A stretch of DNA of 64,000 nt from Isoperla grammatica (Eukaryota > Arthropoda > Insecta > Plecoptera > Perlodidae). Below are positions 45,967-56,660 of this stretch, one piece after another (position 1 is the first letter of the stretch; each line of letters begins with the position of its first letter). The position numbers and the translations under genes are program-made. The notes beneath the pieces are model-generated. The model did no database searches and was not told where the DNA came from. It saw nothing but the letters and a program-made list of their open reading frames with translations. The stretch spans positions 1,631,754 to 1,695,753 of the forward strand of contig OX246747.1 of the NCBI GenBank assembly GCA_945910005.1, read 5' to 3'.

Positions 45967-47637
45967 AAGTGTATTCCACTGAAAGAATTCACTGACGTAG
46001 CCGCATTTCCCCTCCTACCCCGCCAAGGGTCTTCCCCCACTACTCGGCCCCGCGGCGAGTTCGAGGGACTGACCATAAATTATTCCTGTCAAGATGCCCT
46101 CTATTCAGTCTCTATTGATACAGTTAATCGCTTCAGTAACACATACAAAATCTACAGATTCAAAATTTCTTAACTTTTAACCAATTATTTGGATTCTTGA
46201 ATAAAAACCAACACGTTTTTATGTTTGAAACGTCCCAATAGACCGACTACATCACAAGGAGATAATACTGACACTTCAATACGGTATGAATATCTTCTTC
46301 AGATGACGTAACCGATTAATCACAACGCATACGTTAATTGGATGTGGAAAGTGGCATAATAGGCACAATGGGCATAATAATAGGCATAATAGGCCTATAG
46401 ATGGAAGATGATCCAAGTTTAATACGTAAATTATGATGATCATTCTTTTTCATGACCTACACATCCAAATACACAACGAATTAAAATTAAAATCACGTTT
46501 CTTGTTGCTTTACGTCTCTATTGCTGCTATAATAAATGGGGATGACAGACAATTTGAAAAAAACATTAGTAGTGCTAGATTCGAACGTATGCACCATTGA
46601 CTTGGCGACATCGAAAAATGACATCTGGCAGGGAAACAACATCTTCAATGCTCTTTTGTTAAATCATCGCATTTTGTTGGAAAGATTAGTCGACGGTTTC
46701 GTGTCTTCGACGTGAGACGACGGATTAAATGTTTATTGTACAACTAAATTATAATAATCTACTCGTGCGTGGGTGTGTATCAGCAGAGTGCATAAGACTG
46801 AGGTCCGTACGAATTCAGAGTCGATAATTAATTGCATTAGAACTCAACACTGTTTGCTAGAGTTTTTTTGTATGGAAAATATCACGTATAAAATAATTAG
46901 CAACAGTATATACAGATTTCCTATGGGGAGGAGTCGACTATGAACACTTGTATTCACACTATACGGCCCATAAAGTGAATACAAGTTTCTATTTTAGTGT
47001 GCGAATGCCTTCGTGCATGATATGTGAATTGTTATGTATACCAAGTTTAGTTATTTATTTAGGCCTATTTGTTTATTGCAAACATCAACACTCAACAGGT
47101 ACAGGACCCACAAATGACGAATAATACAAAAATGGTTTAATTAAGTTAAATAACTAACACCATGACGGAAACTGTCACTCAATAAAAAAATAAAACTTTT
47201 CACATATAGCAGCATTTCCTGTTTTAAATAATAAAACAAAATAAATAAAATAAAAATAAATTTGTATTTATAATTTACAATAATTTATAATAACTCCTAA
47301 GTAATGCATTTGTATAGTGACTGAGAGTATACGGCAAAGTAGTGACTGTTTCTTCTTTATGAAGCTGTTGGCCTATTAGGACGATTCAAACATGGAAACG
47401 TATTGGTTTTTATTCAAGAATCCAAATAACGTGTTAAAACTTACGAAATAATGAATCTGTGGATTTTGTATGTGTGACTACAGTATGAATAGAGGACATT
47501 TACAACAGGACAGGACAGGTATAATTTACGAGCAGTCTCTCACTCTGAGCGCGCGGCCGGGTGGTGGGGGAAGACCCTTGGCGCGCATAGCAGTTGCGTG
47601 CAAAAACGGCAGTGAATTCATTCGGTGGAATACACTT
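45967..47637. mobile_element. long-TIR DNA element 2 (arms about 275 bp), TA target
   Basis: Arms at about 45967-46247 and 47368-47637 are inverted copies starting AAGTGTATTCCACTGAA, flanked by TA at 45965-45966 and 47638-47639. Subterminal CTTCCCCCACTACTCGGC resembles CTTCCCCCACCATGCGGC in the 36369-38298 element, so the two probably share a family. The 1.1 kb core is AT-rich and has no transposase frame. Confidence 0.82.
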
Positions 47638-47770
47638 TAGCCACCTTCCGCAGAGATAATAAGGAAACCCTTCCACGCACGTGGCCGGAACCGGTAAGAA
47701 TGTCAGGGCTGGCCACAGTAGGAACCCTCTTTTCTAGGTCTATCATGCATTGATGATGCATCTTCACACA

Positions 47771-47841
47771 GCATCGGTGGTTCGGTGGTAGAATGCTCGC
47801 CTGCCGCGCGGGCGGCCCGGGTTCGATTGCCGGCCGATGCA
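47771..47841 (+). tRNA. tRNA-Gly (GCC anticodon)
   Basis: Seventy-one bases fold as a tRNA. The acceptor stem is GCATCGG with CCGATGC and discriminator A. The D arm is GTTC...GAAT, the anticodon stem is CTCGC/GCGGG with loop CTGCCGC (anticodon GCC), and the T arm is CCGGG TTCGATT GCCGG. A T7 tract at 47845-47851 follows as Pol III terminator. The base pair closing the T loop is G-G instead of G-C, and position 37 is G. Relative to the common animal tRNA-Gly one acceptor pair is T-A changed to C-G on both strands, a compensated change. A functional gene or a recent pseudogene. Confidence 0.82.
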
Positions 47842-47879
47842 AGCTTTTTTTAACATAACTATCAAGGACCCTTAGATAG

Positions 47880-48620
47880 CATAGAGTTAGTAAGGGGTGG
47901 AGTGAGTGTTCGGACTTTTCCGTGCAGCCAACCTCGACCGAATTCCTGGAACTCGATGGCGGCACTGATCATGCGCATTACGTAGCGAACCGTGTGGCGG
48001 TAAGGTTTGAGCTCGTGTTCCGCGCACAACTGTACATCAAGACTCGGGAAGAAAACGTTTCATTGATGAGTTATATTTTATTTATATTCATAATACAATA
48101 ATCCTTGGTATATTGCACTTCTTTAATTCCAAAGAACTGAGAGATAAAAAAATTAATTACTTAATAAATAAAAAATAAAAACGAAATATATACGAAATAA
48201 TGACCACCAAAACCCAAACAAATGTTCAAAACAGATTTACCCCTTACATAAACCATTGTTAATAGCTAAGTAAATATAAGCATAAACCTAAACGTAAACT
48301 TACCTTTACAGAAAACTACAAAAATTATATTTCTAATCATCTACCCTCAGGAAATTACACTTTTTTAAAGATTCAATACTCATGTGCTGTATAATTTAGA
48401 AAACAAATTGCCATGTATAAATAAAATGCCATAAAATAAATAACAGTAGTGTGATGTGTTTTCTACACGTTCTTATTGGATCTTTTCCCGAGTCTTGTCG
48501 TACATTGTGCGCGTACAGTTGTCTTACGACCACGCGGTATGCTCAGTGCCGCCATCGAGTTCCCTCGCTGCTTGGCTGCAAAGGTTGGCTCGGCAGGTAT
48601 AGGCGCGCACTCAGTCCACT
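47880..48620. repeat. inverted repeat pair enclosing about 0.55 kb
   Basis: GAACTCGATGGCGGCACTGA near 47948 is mirrored by TCAGTGCCGCCATCGAGTTC near 48541. Weaker inverted matches continue for about 100 bp on both sides (CGCACAACTGTAC against GTACAGTTGTC; CAGCCAACCTC against AAGGTTGGCT). Probably a TIR element; borders and TSD were not found. Confidence 0.5.
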
Positions 48621-48638
48621 TCTAATATGTCTATGTTA

Positions 48639-49371
48639 TGGCGTTTTCCACTGACCGCACTGGTGCGCACTCAGTGCGAGTCGCACGTTCCACTGGTAAC
48701 GATAAATTGCACTCGTGCGGGTTTCGCGTATTCCACTGGCGAACTTGCACTGACGCAGTGCACTCGAGTGCGCACTGAGCCGCACTGGCTTCGGGGGTCA
48801 GTGCGGTATTTTCAGTGCAAATATGGCGGCCATAAACGCGGGAAAATTGTACGAGGAAATGGAACTTCCAAGTATTTTCGTCAGATAGTCAAGCTAAAAT
48901 CGAACCAACATCTAAACCAAACATAAAAACACAACTGGAAGATGTTGTTTACCACTATTCTGATATAGACGCAGTACGGCGTTATTAAGTTTGAGGTTAT
49001 GTTTACCCTTTACCTAGACTATTTAATGGAACTTAATTTCTAGTACTTCTTATGTAGGCTAGTTAACGACTGTACCTTCTAGCTGCAGTAACTTGAGTTA
49101 AGTTGCTTTATTATCCTCTAAAATGCCTTTCATATCGTTTAAACATCTTGGTTTTTATCACTTTTCCCGCCAATTTGTTGCACTGAAAAAATAAATATGA
49201 GCCACTGGGATTTGCACTGAGGGCAACACTGGTGCCGTGCATCACGTGACTGTGACGTTTCAAGGTGCACTCAGTGCGGCCCTGTGTTGCACTGAGGGCA
49301 ACACTGGTGCCGTGCATCACGTGACTGTGACGTTTCAGGGCGCACTCAGTGCGGACCAGTGGAAAACGCCA
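48639..49371 (+). mobile_element. PIF/Harbinger-like element 1, TTA target
   Basis: Ends TGGCGTTTTCCACTG (48639) and CAGTGGAAAACGCCA (ending 49371) with TTA at 48636-48638 and 49372-49374. Subterminal GTGCGCACTCAGTGC boxes occur on both sides, and about 76 bp containing GGCAACACTGGTGCCGTGCA is duplicated near the right end. Three-base TWA targets are typical of Harbinger. It contains the start of a frame shared with the element at 51231. Confidence 0.75.
48823..48888 (+). pseudogene. Harbinger ORF start, broken
   Basis: A 21-codon frame MAAINAGKLYEEMELPSIFV and one further residue before a stop. Its first residues match MAALDAGDMYLLMEFL in the 51231-51911 element, so both elements retain the same original start codon. 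Truncated by a stop. Confidence 0.5.
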
Positions 49372-49374
49372 TTA

Positions 49375-49552
49375 GATACGGCTAATCACGGCCCTCTAGA
49401 TCAATTCATACATGTATACGTACGTGGCAAGTGGCAAACTCAGCCAAATTCGGGAAATCGCTTTAAACAAAATTCCGGTCGATGTAGGTAGATACCTTCT
49501 CGTGGTGACCAGTGCCCGCAAAGAGGGCTCTCGTGCATATCTTTGATAACCC
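49375..49552. other. no recognisable feature
   Basis: Short spacer between the Harbinger-like element and a SINE. Confidence 0.3.
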
Positions 49553-49740
49553 CTTAGCTCATTATCAGTGGTAAGATGCGAGACTCTAATTCAGGAGGTC
49601 GCCGGTTCGATTCCGGCCACCGACAGTCCTGACTAAAGGTTTTCCAAGGTTTTCCTCAGTCGTAAAGGTGAATCCTGCCTACTAGCAGCCCTCGGAAATT
49701 AATTCCCAACTATCCAAAGACTCTAATAACCTAGTTGGTC
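49553..49740 (+). repeat. tRNA-derived SINE
   Basis: The head has an A-box-like TCAGTGGTAAGATGCGAGAC and a B box GCCGGTTCGATTCCGGC. The body follows with GACTAAAGGTTTTCCAAGGT and CTCAGTCGTAAAGGTGAATC. The order of tRNA head and body, plus a related relic at 45041, supports a SINE. TSD not identified. Confidence 0.7.
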
Positions 49741-50391
49741 ACCTGTAACGGGTATTCCTACGAAATGTTATTAATTAATTATCATTTTGTTCAGTTGTTT
49801 AATGTTTTCTTCTCTGTATCTTCCTTCTCGTTTATGGTGGCCCTGTTTGCGAACTACACGTCTAACACTCCCCCCCCCCCCCCCCCCCAATGTCCACTAA
49901 ACCCTCCAAGTCTCTTCTATGTATTTTGTTTCTCTTTATGACGATCATCCCGGCGGTTTACCTCTACGTCAAAAACCGAAGAATGTTTTTATTTTTAAAT
50001 TATATCTCAAGAATTGACTTCGAAATCGAAAATCTGAATCAACAGCGCACAGTGGTTTGGTATACTCTACATACTGAATGCTCTAAATTGTGACTTACAT
50101 TATAATCAATATGGTTTTTATTTTTTATTAATTTTATTATTAATTATCGATATAATAATCAAAATAGCTACGCTATTGATTGGTTATAATATTTCATTCA
50201 GTTTGCAGGGCTTACCAAAGCACAGGGCGCTGTTGATTCAGATTTTCGATTTCGAGTCGCGTTCTTGAGATATAATTAAAAAATTAAATTTGTCTATGGT
50301 TTTTGACGTACAAGTACCCTTCGTTCTTAGGGCCGTATGCAGAGTCAAGTACAGGATTTATTGCTATGGGATTGTTTTATTAAGGCTGGTC
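49741..50391. other. spacer with poly-C tract
   Basis: A C homopolymer lies near 49869-49888. No gene was recognised. Confidence 0.35.
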
Positions 50392-50563
50392 CACACAGAT
50401 TTTTTAAGCATAAGATTTAAGGTTTTAAGACGTTGTTTTTAAAAACAACGTCTTAAACTAAAACTTTGTGTGAACGCCAGTACGTGTTTCCTATGATCCA
50501 ACTTTACGACTACGCGTTAAACCTTAAATATTATACTTAAAAAGTCTGTGTGGACCAGCCCTT
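50392..50563. mobile_element. palindromic MITE, 172 bp
   Basis: Ends AAGGCTGGTCCACACAGA and TCTGTGTGGACCAGCCCTT are inverted repeats. A 32-bp perfect palindrome lies inside at 50425-50456. CTTAA/TTAAG motifs and the AAGGxTGG start resemble the degraded element at 10702-11766. A TA or TTA target is likely but one base is ambiguous. Confidence 0.75.
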
Positions 50564-51230
50564 ACATGCTATTTTCCATGAGAAGAACAAACTCCATAGC
50601 AACCATAACAAATCACATACTTAACTCGACTGTGCATTCCGCCCTTAATCCATTCCAACAAGAACATATCGTAGTTGTTGATCATACACTGTAAAAGCAG
50701 GTAAATGTAGTATAACAGCAGATACACAGAGGATAAAAGCGATGAAGGAAAAAAGTAGACCTATTGTTTTGTTAATTTATTTTGCAGCCATACATGACAG
50801 CTATATAATGTTACACTTAGAGAGCAAGGACATATAGTAACAACATGGGGTTTGTCAAACACAGGACTAATTACAAATTTAAAATCACAAACAAAATTAA
50901 TAATAAATAATAGACCAAGAGAATTTATAGACAATTCACTCGTCATTTAGCATTTTATTAATACACTATATTATATGTACAATCCTGGACAAAAGCACAA
51001 CACTTTAAGTTATATGGGTCAGTAGGTACAGTTCTGACCAATTATTCTCACCTTGCCACGCATAGACATTCCTCTCCATATCCATAGGTTGTACGTGCGG
51101 CACCATGTGCGCGTAGCGGCCATATTTACGACCATTCATTGGTGGTTTATATCTACATGGTAGACTACAAACCATCTTAGATATTTTATTATTTTTGTTT
51201 TGTGTGTGTGAACATAAGTGGAATTACTAA
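50564..51230. other. no recognisable feature
   Basis: AT-rich spacer. A minus-strand 61-codon frame at 50761-50946 shows nothing recognisable. Confidence 0.35.
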
Positions 51231-51911
51231 TGGTGTTTTCCAATGGGTGCACTGGACTGCACTGAGTGCGCACCGCTACCCACAATCGCATTCCAATGGA
51301 CTTTTCGGTGCGCACTCAGTGCAATATTTCGTATTCCAATGGAGGACTGCACTCATCGAGTGCCGCACTGAGTCGCACTCAGTTCAGAGGCAAGTGCAAT
51401 CAAGTCAGTGCAAAGATGGCGGCATTAGACGCGGGAGATATGTACTTGTTGATGGAATTTCTTGTGTCCTCCGACAGCAGCGATGACGAAATAATATTGT
51501 TCCAAATGTTACAACCTAAGGAAGTTAAACCAAAAATTCAGGGCTACATTCTGAGGCCTAGGGCTATTGGATAGGCCTACACAAAGCTAGGGCCCTATAT
51601 TGCAATCTAATTTCAATGCGTCGTTTTCTATTTGTATGTTATGTAGGCTAAATGCTGGTATCTAGGCATATTATATAACTGTGCAAATAACCAGCAATAT
51701 TCACATTGCACAACACACCGTCATTAGTTATTATTTCGGCATTATCGGACCCCATAAAATATTTATAATAACCACACAGTTACACTTCTTCATATGGCGC
51801 GCTAGATCTTTGCACAGAGTTTAATAGCTCCACTCGTCTAGTGCATTACGTCACTGTGACGTTTCAGTGCGCACTGGTCTCGTTTCGAGTGCAGTCCATT
51901 GGAAAACACCA
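51231..51911 (+). mobile_element. PIF/Harbinger-like element 2
   Basis: Ends TGGTGTTTTCCAATGG and CCATTGGAAAACACCA are 16-bp inverted repeats, flanked by TAA on the left and TTA on the right. Internal ACTGAGTGCGCACC boxes are shared with element 1. It holds a 52-codon frame at 51416-51574. Confidence 0.75.
51416..51574 (+). pseudogene. Harbinger-type transposase N-terminal fragment
   Basis: A 52-codon ATG frame with MAALDAGDMYLLMEFLVSSD then SSDDEIILFQML and a basic end before TAG. Acidic SDxDDE-type starts followed by hydrophobic Leu/Phe and basic residues are common at the N-terminus of Harbinger transposases. The nuclease domain is absent. The frame start is conserved in element 1. Confidence 0.5.
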
Positions 51912-51980
51912 TTAAGTAAATTTTCAAATTAAACGTGACAATGTTTTAGGCTATGTCTAAATACATTGTATCCTAATCAA

Positions 51981-52013
51981 GGCCGCTCTGACGTCACGTG
52001 GGAACTATAAATA
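51981..52013 (+). promoter_or_regulatory. CRE, E-box and TATA cluster, copy 1
   Basis: TGACGTCA (51989-51996) overlaps CACGTG (51995-52000), and TATAAATA follows at 52006-52013. The 33-bp block is repeated with few changes at 58239-58271. The spacing of an upstream activator site close to a TATA box looks like a core promoter. A weak donor-like AGG/GTATGT lies near 52168. Confidence 0.45.
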
Positions 52014-52697
52014 CAGGACGGTAGGAGAAACCTCCCGTCTGAATGTTGTCATTGTTTATGTAGAATAATTGTGTTTTTACATAAGGAGTGAACGAGGCTC
52101 CAATCTCTTTACCTTGAGCAAGTGTATCTTGCAGATGGGCCAAAACTACAAGATCAACTAGCTGAGGGTATGTTTTGATATTAATTTGTCAAGTTTCACA
52201 TCCAAATATCGACTTAAGATGTCGACAAAATCCAAAATACGTTGTATTTACAGTTATCGCGTATATTTATGTAGCGCGTGTACTCAGCACTTAACTATGC
52301 TATTTACCACCACCACTATAAAACAAAACACTCCATGTATCTACCACACACAAATACACAACTAGTCTACTGCTACTGTGCGATAACATTGTGCTGTGTA
52401 CACGCGCAATATCAACGCGAGACTCACACGCGCTTATTACAGCTGTACAAGAATATTAGACGAAGCAAACTGAAGTGAAACTCCACAATGTCTCCTTTTA
52501 GAACTAGCAATTTGAAGCTTTTATACGGAAACGTTTATGTAACAGTTATTGAAAAGTTTTGATAAACCAGTTCACTCCTTTTACAAAGAAGTTATCGACA
52601 CAAAATGAATCAATCGAGTTCAAAATGTACCGGTGTAAATACAAGTACACACTGGACACCTAGATCACTTACTAAGCGAGGTATTACGAGGTCACCA
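52014..52697. other. possible 5' transcribed region, nothing recognised
   Basis: Lies downstream of the promoter-like block. No coding motif was found in the short open frames. Confidence 0.25.
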
Positions 52698-52767
52698 ACT
52701 CCTTCCTCAAGCACTGTCTATGCCTGACCGGCGCCAGTCAGACAGAGACAGTGCTTGAGGAAGGAGT
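52698..52767. repeat. 22-bp perfect hairpin (pre-miRNA-sized)
   Basis: ACTCCTTCCTCAAGCACTGT begins the left arm (52698-52719); its exact complement occupies 52746-52767. The 26-nt loop itself contains CTGAC...GTCAG around CGGCGCCA. Size and shape resemble a small-RNA precursor, but there is no pairing below the arms, and a transposon or fold-back origin is equally possible. Confidence 0.6.
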
Positions 52768-54209
52768 AAGAGACTCCGAAATATATTGCTTATAAATATA
52801 AATAACCAAGGTTTTACCACAGTGTGTAATTGGACAATTGGTTTAAAATACTAATCCGGTACAATAACTAAAACATAAGTGCTATTAACTCTTAATTATC
52901 TAGAACAGGAATTTCCTTAGAACGCAGTGCCTGAATCGTGTGCCTTCTAACATACAAAACATGATTCTTTCCTGCTTGTTGACAGCAGAACTTCATTGTT
53001 TACATACGCATTATTATTCAAGACTCTTCAGTGGTGGATGAGTAGAGCTTCTCTAAAAATCGTCCATCAATTCTGAAACAATGATGAGAAACACAAATTA
53101 ATTCGTAAAACTACTCTACATGAGTCAGCTGCAGAGTTAACTCAGGAGTAGAGTTTGACATTGCTAAAAAGAATAAAAATAAATAAATAAATTCGTATTT
53201 ATAGTCTATACCCAGATTTCCAGGGGGGACTTTAATTAAAACCTACGTTTGAACCATCGCACACTACAATCACAAACACGTTTGTAGCACAATAGCATTG
53301 ATTAATTAAGATATTAATTCATTTACTTCGATCACTGTATCTTCACTCTTTCAGATAAGTTGTGTTTTATTTGTTTACATCTTATATTTATCACATATGT
53401 TAAAAAATATATCACAAAACATGCAATGATGTTTCGTTATTCAAGATTATTATAAGGTAAAGATAAAGCAAAATTACTAAATATCTTAATCTGCAAAATG
53501 TGAACCATTTTCCCGTGTCAGGGTGGTGAATCATTGGTGAACTGTTAACTTGAGAAAGATGTAAATACGCTCTCACTAACAAACTACCGGTAGGTACCCA
53601 GAATCTCCTTCTCACTGTTCTTCATCTAATTCATTTCTTACTATAGCACATATTTTCAAATCTTACGTAGATGTACATACTGATTATGTAACTGATGCAA
53701 CTATACTATATTTTCACTCTGTTTCAAAATATTAGTATATATTTACTAAATCAACAAAGTCAAAGGGTTATAAAACAATATAATTACCGTTTCCAAGTTG
53801 TGGGTTTACTTTTTCTCCGAACGTTGAGCGATATTTCTCATCACCCCAAAGTAGAACACGGTCTTCTTCCTGTAACAAAACGACAAAGGTCTAAAAACAT
53901 TAAAAAAAACATAAGTGTATTACACTAACCGGGGCTCCTACTACTAACTGGATGAATATGACAGTTCATCACTCTTCGTGTCTCGCGCCCGTAAAAGTTT
54001 GATATTTAACCAGCATTCAATTCACATATTAGTTATAAAGAGAAACATAAAAAAGAAGATCTATGAAAACATAAAGCACTAACATTTCTACGAAGCGCAC
54101 CCTCTTCAGGTCACTAACTAGAAAGAGTAATGAGCAGGAATGCAAACGAGCTGTTAGCATTTGCCTTATGAGTATCGCTTGAGAGAAACCCCTTAAGACA
54201 AGATAGAAC
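52768..54209. other. AT-rich spacer
   Basis: An AAAT run lies near 53175-53192. No gene or element was recognised. Confidence 0.4.
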
Positions 54210-54278
54210 TAAGCGGGCATCGAACCAGTAACCTCATGCATACAAGGTCAGTGTGCTACCACTGAGCAATCTCAACCG
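54210..54278 (-). repeat. tRNA-derived SINE head or tRNA relic
   Basis: The minus strand reads GGTTGAGATTGCTCAGTGGT, then AGCACACTGACCTTGTATGC and GGTTACTGGTTCGATGCCCG. It has good A- and B-box matches and an anticodon-loop-like CTTGTAT (Thr-like), but the acceptor stem does not pair. Probably a SINE head or pseudo-tRNA. Confidence 0.55.
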
Positions 54279-54507
54279 GTTCGATATAACTTACATGTTC
54301 CTAGAGACGCAGGAAATATAGTGAGTGATATATGGCTAACCCCATGACTTATTCTTTCCAATAGAGCCAATGCAGGCAAATATAAATTTAGAAACACATA
54401 GATATATAATCGCAAATAAATTTACCTCTCTCTTCTTGTGGGAGTACAGTAGATGTCAAGGTCATGTAGTGTGGATCCCTTGTCTGGTTGTCATGCACCA
54501 TCCATTA

Positions 54508-54680
54508 GCATGAGCAGTATATACTGCAGCCTCCTCCCGCGTTGAGCAGTATGTAGTGCAGCCTCGTCCCGCGTTGAGCAGTATGTAGTGCAGCCTCGTC
54601 CCGCGTTGAGCAGTATGTAGTGCAGCCTCGTCCCGCGTTGAGCAGTATGTAGTGCAGCCTCGTCCCGCGTTGAGCAGTAT
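54508..54680. repeat. 32-bp tandem repeat, about 5.4 units
   Basis: Units GCGTTGAGCAGTATGTAGTG plus CAGCCTCGTCCC repeat head to tail. The first unit is the most diverged (TATATACTGCAGCCTCCTCC). Confidence 0.93.
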
Positions 54681-54690
54681 GAGATAGAGT

Positions 54691-56660
54691 AGAGCTGTAT
54701 GCTTATCGGCCCTACCTAACTAGATCACTCAGGATCACTCAGGCTATTCTGTCCAGCCTGTCTGTATTCAACGCAGAGCTGTATGCTCATCGCCCCTACC
54801 TAACCACATCACTCAGGCTATTCTGTCCAGCCTGTCTGTATTCAATGCAGAGCTGTATGCTCATCGCCCCTACCTAACCACATCACTCAGGCTATTCTGT
54901 CCAGCCTGTATTCAATGCAGAGCTGTATGCTCATCGACCCTACCTAACCACATCACTCAGGCTATTCTGTCCAGCCTGTATTCAACGCAGAGCTGTATGC
55001 TCATCGCCCCTACCTAACCACATCACTCAGGCTATTCTGTCCAGCCTGTCTGTATTCAACGCAGAGCTGTATGCTCATCGCCCCTACCTAACCACATCAC
55101 TCAGGCTATTCTGTTCAGCCTGTATTCAATGCAGAGCTGTATGCTCATCGCCCCTATCTAACCACATCACTCAGGCTATTCTGTCCAGCCTGTATTCAAC
55201 GCAGAGCTGTATGCTCATCGCCCCTACCTAACCACATCACTCAGGCTATTCTGTTCAGCCTGTATTCAATGCAGAGCTGTATGCTCATCGCCCCTACCTA
55301 ACCACATCACTCAGGCTATTCTGTCCAGTCTGTATTCAACGCAGAGCTGTATGCTCATCGCCCCTACCTAACCACATCACTCAGGCTATTCTGTTCAGCC
55401 TGTATTCAATGCAGAGCTGTATGCTCATCGCCCCTACCTAACCACATCACTCAGGCTATTCTGTTCAGCCTGTATTCAATGCAGAGCTGCATGCTCATCG
55501 CCCCTACCTAACCACATCACTCAGGCTATTCTGTTCAGCCTGTATTCAATGCAGAGCTGTATGCTCATCGCTCCTACCTAACCAGATCACTCAGGCTATT
55601 CTGTCCAGCCTGTATTCAATGCAGAGCCCTTTGCTTATCGCCCTACCTAACCATATCACTCAGGCTATTCTGTCCAGCCTGTATTCATAGAAGAGCTGTA
55701 TGCTCATCGCCCCTACCTAACCATATCACTCAGGCTATTCTGTCCAGCCTGTATTCATAGAAGAGCTGTATGCTCATCGCCCCTACCTAACCACATCACT
55801 CAGGCTATTCTGTCCAACCTGTATTCAACGCAGAGCTGTATGCTCATCGCCCCTACCTAACCACATCACTCAGACTATTCTGTCCAGCCTGTATTCAATG
55901 CAGAGCTGTATGCTCATCGCCTCTACCTAACCACATCACTCAGACTATTCTGTCCAGCCTGTATTCAATGCAGAGCTGTATGCTCATCGCCCCTACCTAA
56001 CCACATCACTCAGACTATTCTGTCCAGCCTGTATTCAATGCAGAGCTGTATGCTCATCGCCCCTACCTAACCACATCACTCAGACTATTCTGTCCAGCCT
56101 GTATTCAATGCAGAGCTGTATGCTCATCGCCTCTACCTAACCACATCACTTAGGCTATTCTGTCCAGCCTGTATTCATAGACGAGCTGTATGCTCATCGC
56201 CCCTACCTAACCACATCACTTAGGCTATTCTGTCCAGCCTGTGTTCAATGCAGAGCTGTATGCTCATCGCCCCTTCCTAACCATATCACTCAGGCTATTC
56301 TGTCCAGCCTGTATTCATAGAAGAGCTGTATGCTCATCGCCCCTACCTAACCACATCACTCAGGCTATTCTGTCCAGCCTGTATTCAATGCAGAGCTGTA
56401 TGCTCATCGGCCCTACCTAACCACATCACTCAGGCTATTCTGTCCAGCCTGTATTCAATGTAGAGCTGTATGCTTATCGCCCCTACCTAACCACATCACT
56501 CAGGCTATTCTGTCCAGCCAGTATTCAATGCATAGCTGTATGCTCATCGGCCCTACCTAACCACATCACTCAGGCTATTCTGTCCAGCCTGTATTCAAAG
56601 TAGAGCGGTTTGCTCATCGTATTTACCTAACCAGATCACTCAGGCTATTCTTTCCAGCTT
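54691..56660. repeat. 70-bp minisatellite, about 28 units
   Basis: Units begin AGAGCTGTATGCTCATCGCC and contain CTACCTAACCACATCACTCA and GGCTATTCTGTCCAGCCTGT. Early units carry an extra TCTG. A variant with ATTCATAGAAGAGC replaces ATTCAATGCAGAGC in several central units. It follows the 32-bp array after about ten bases. Confidence 0.96.

Noticed and set aside
47618..47965. 115-codon minus-strand frame
   Set aside because: It overlaps the tRNA-Gly gene on the opposite strand and has no protein motif.
54210..54278. Functional tRNA-Thr on the minus strand
   Set aside because: The boxes are good, but the acceptor ends do not pair and no terminator follows.
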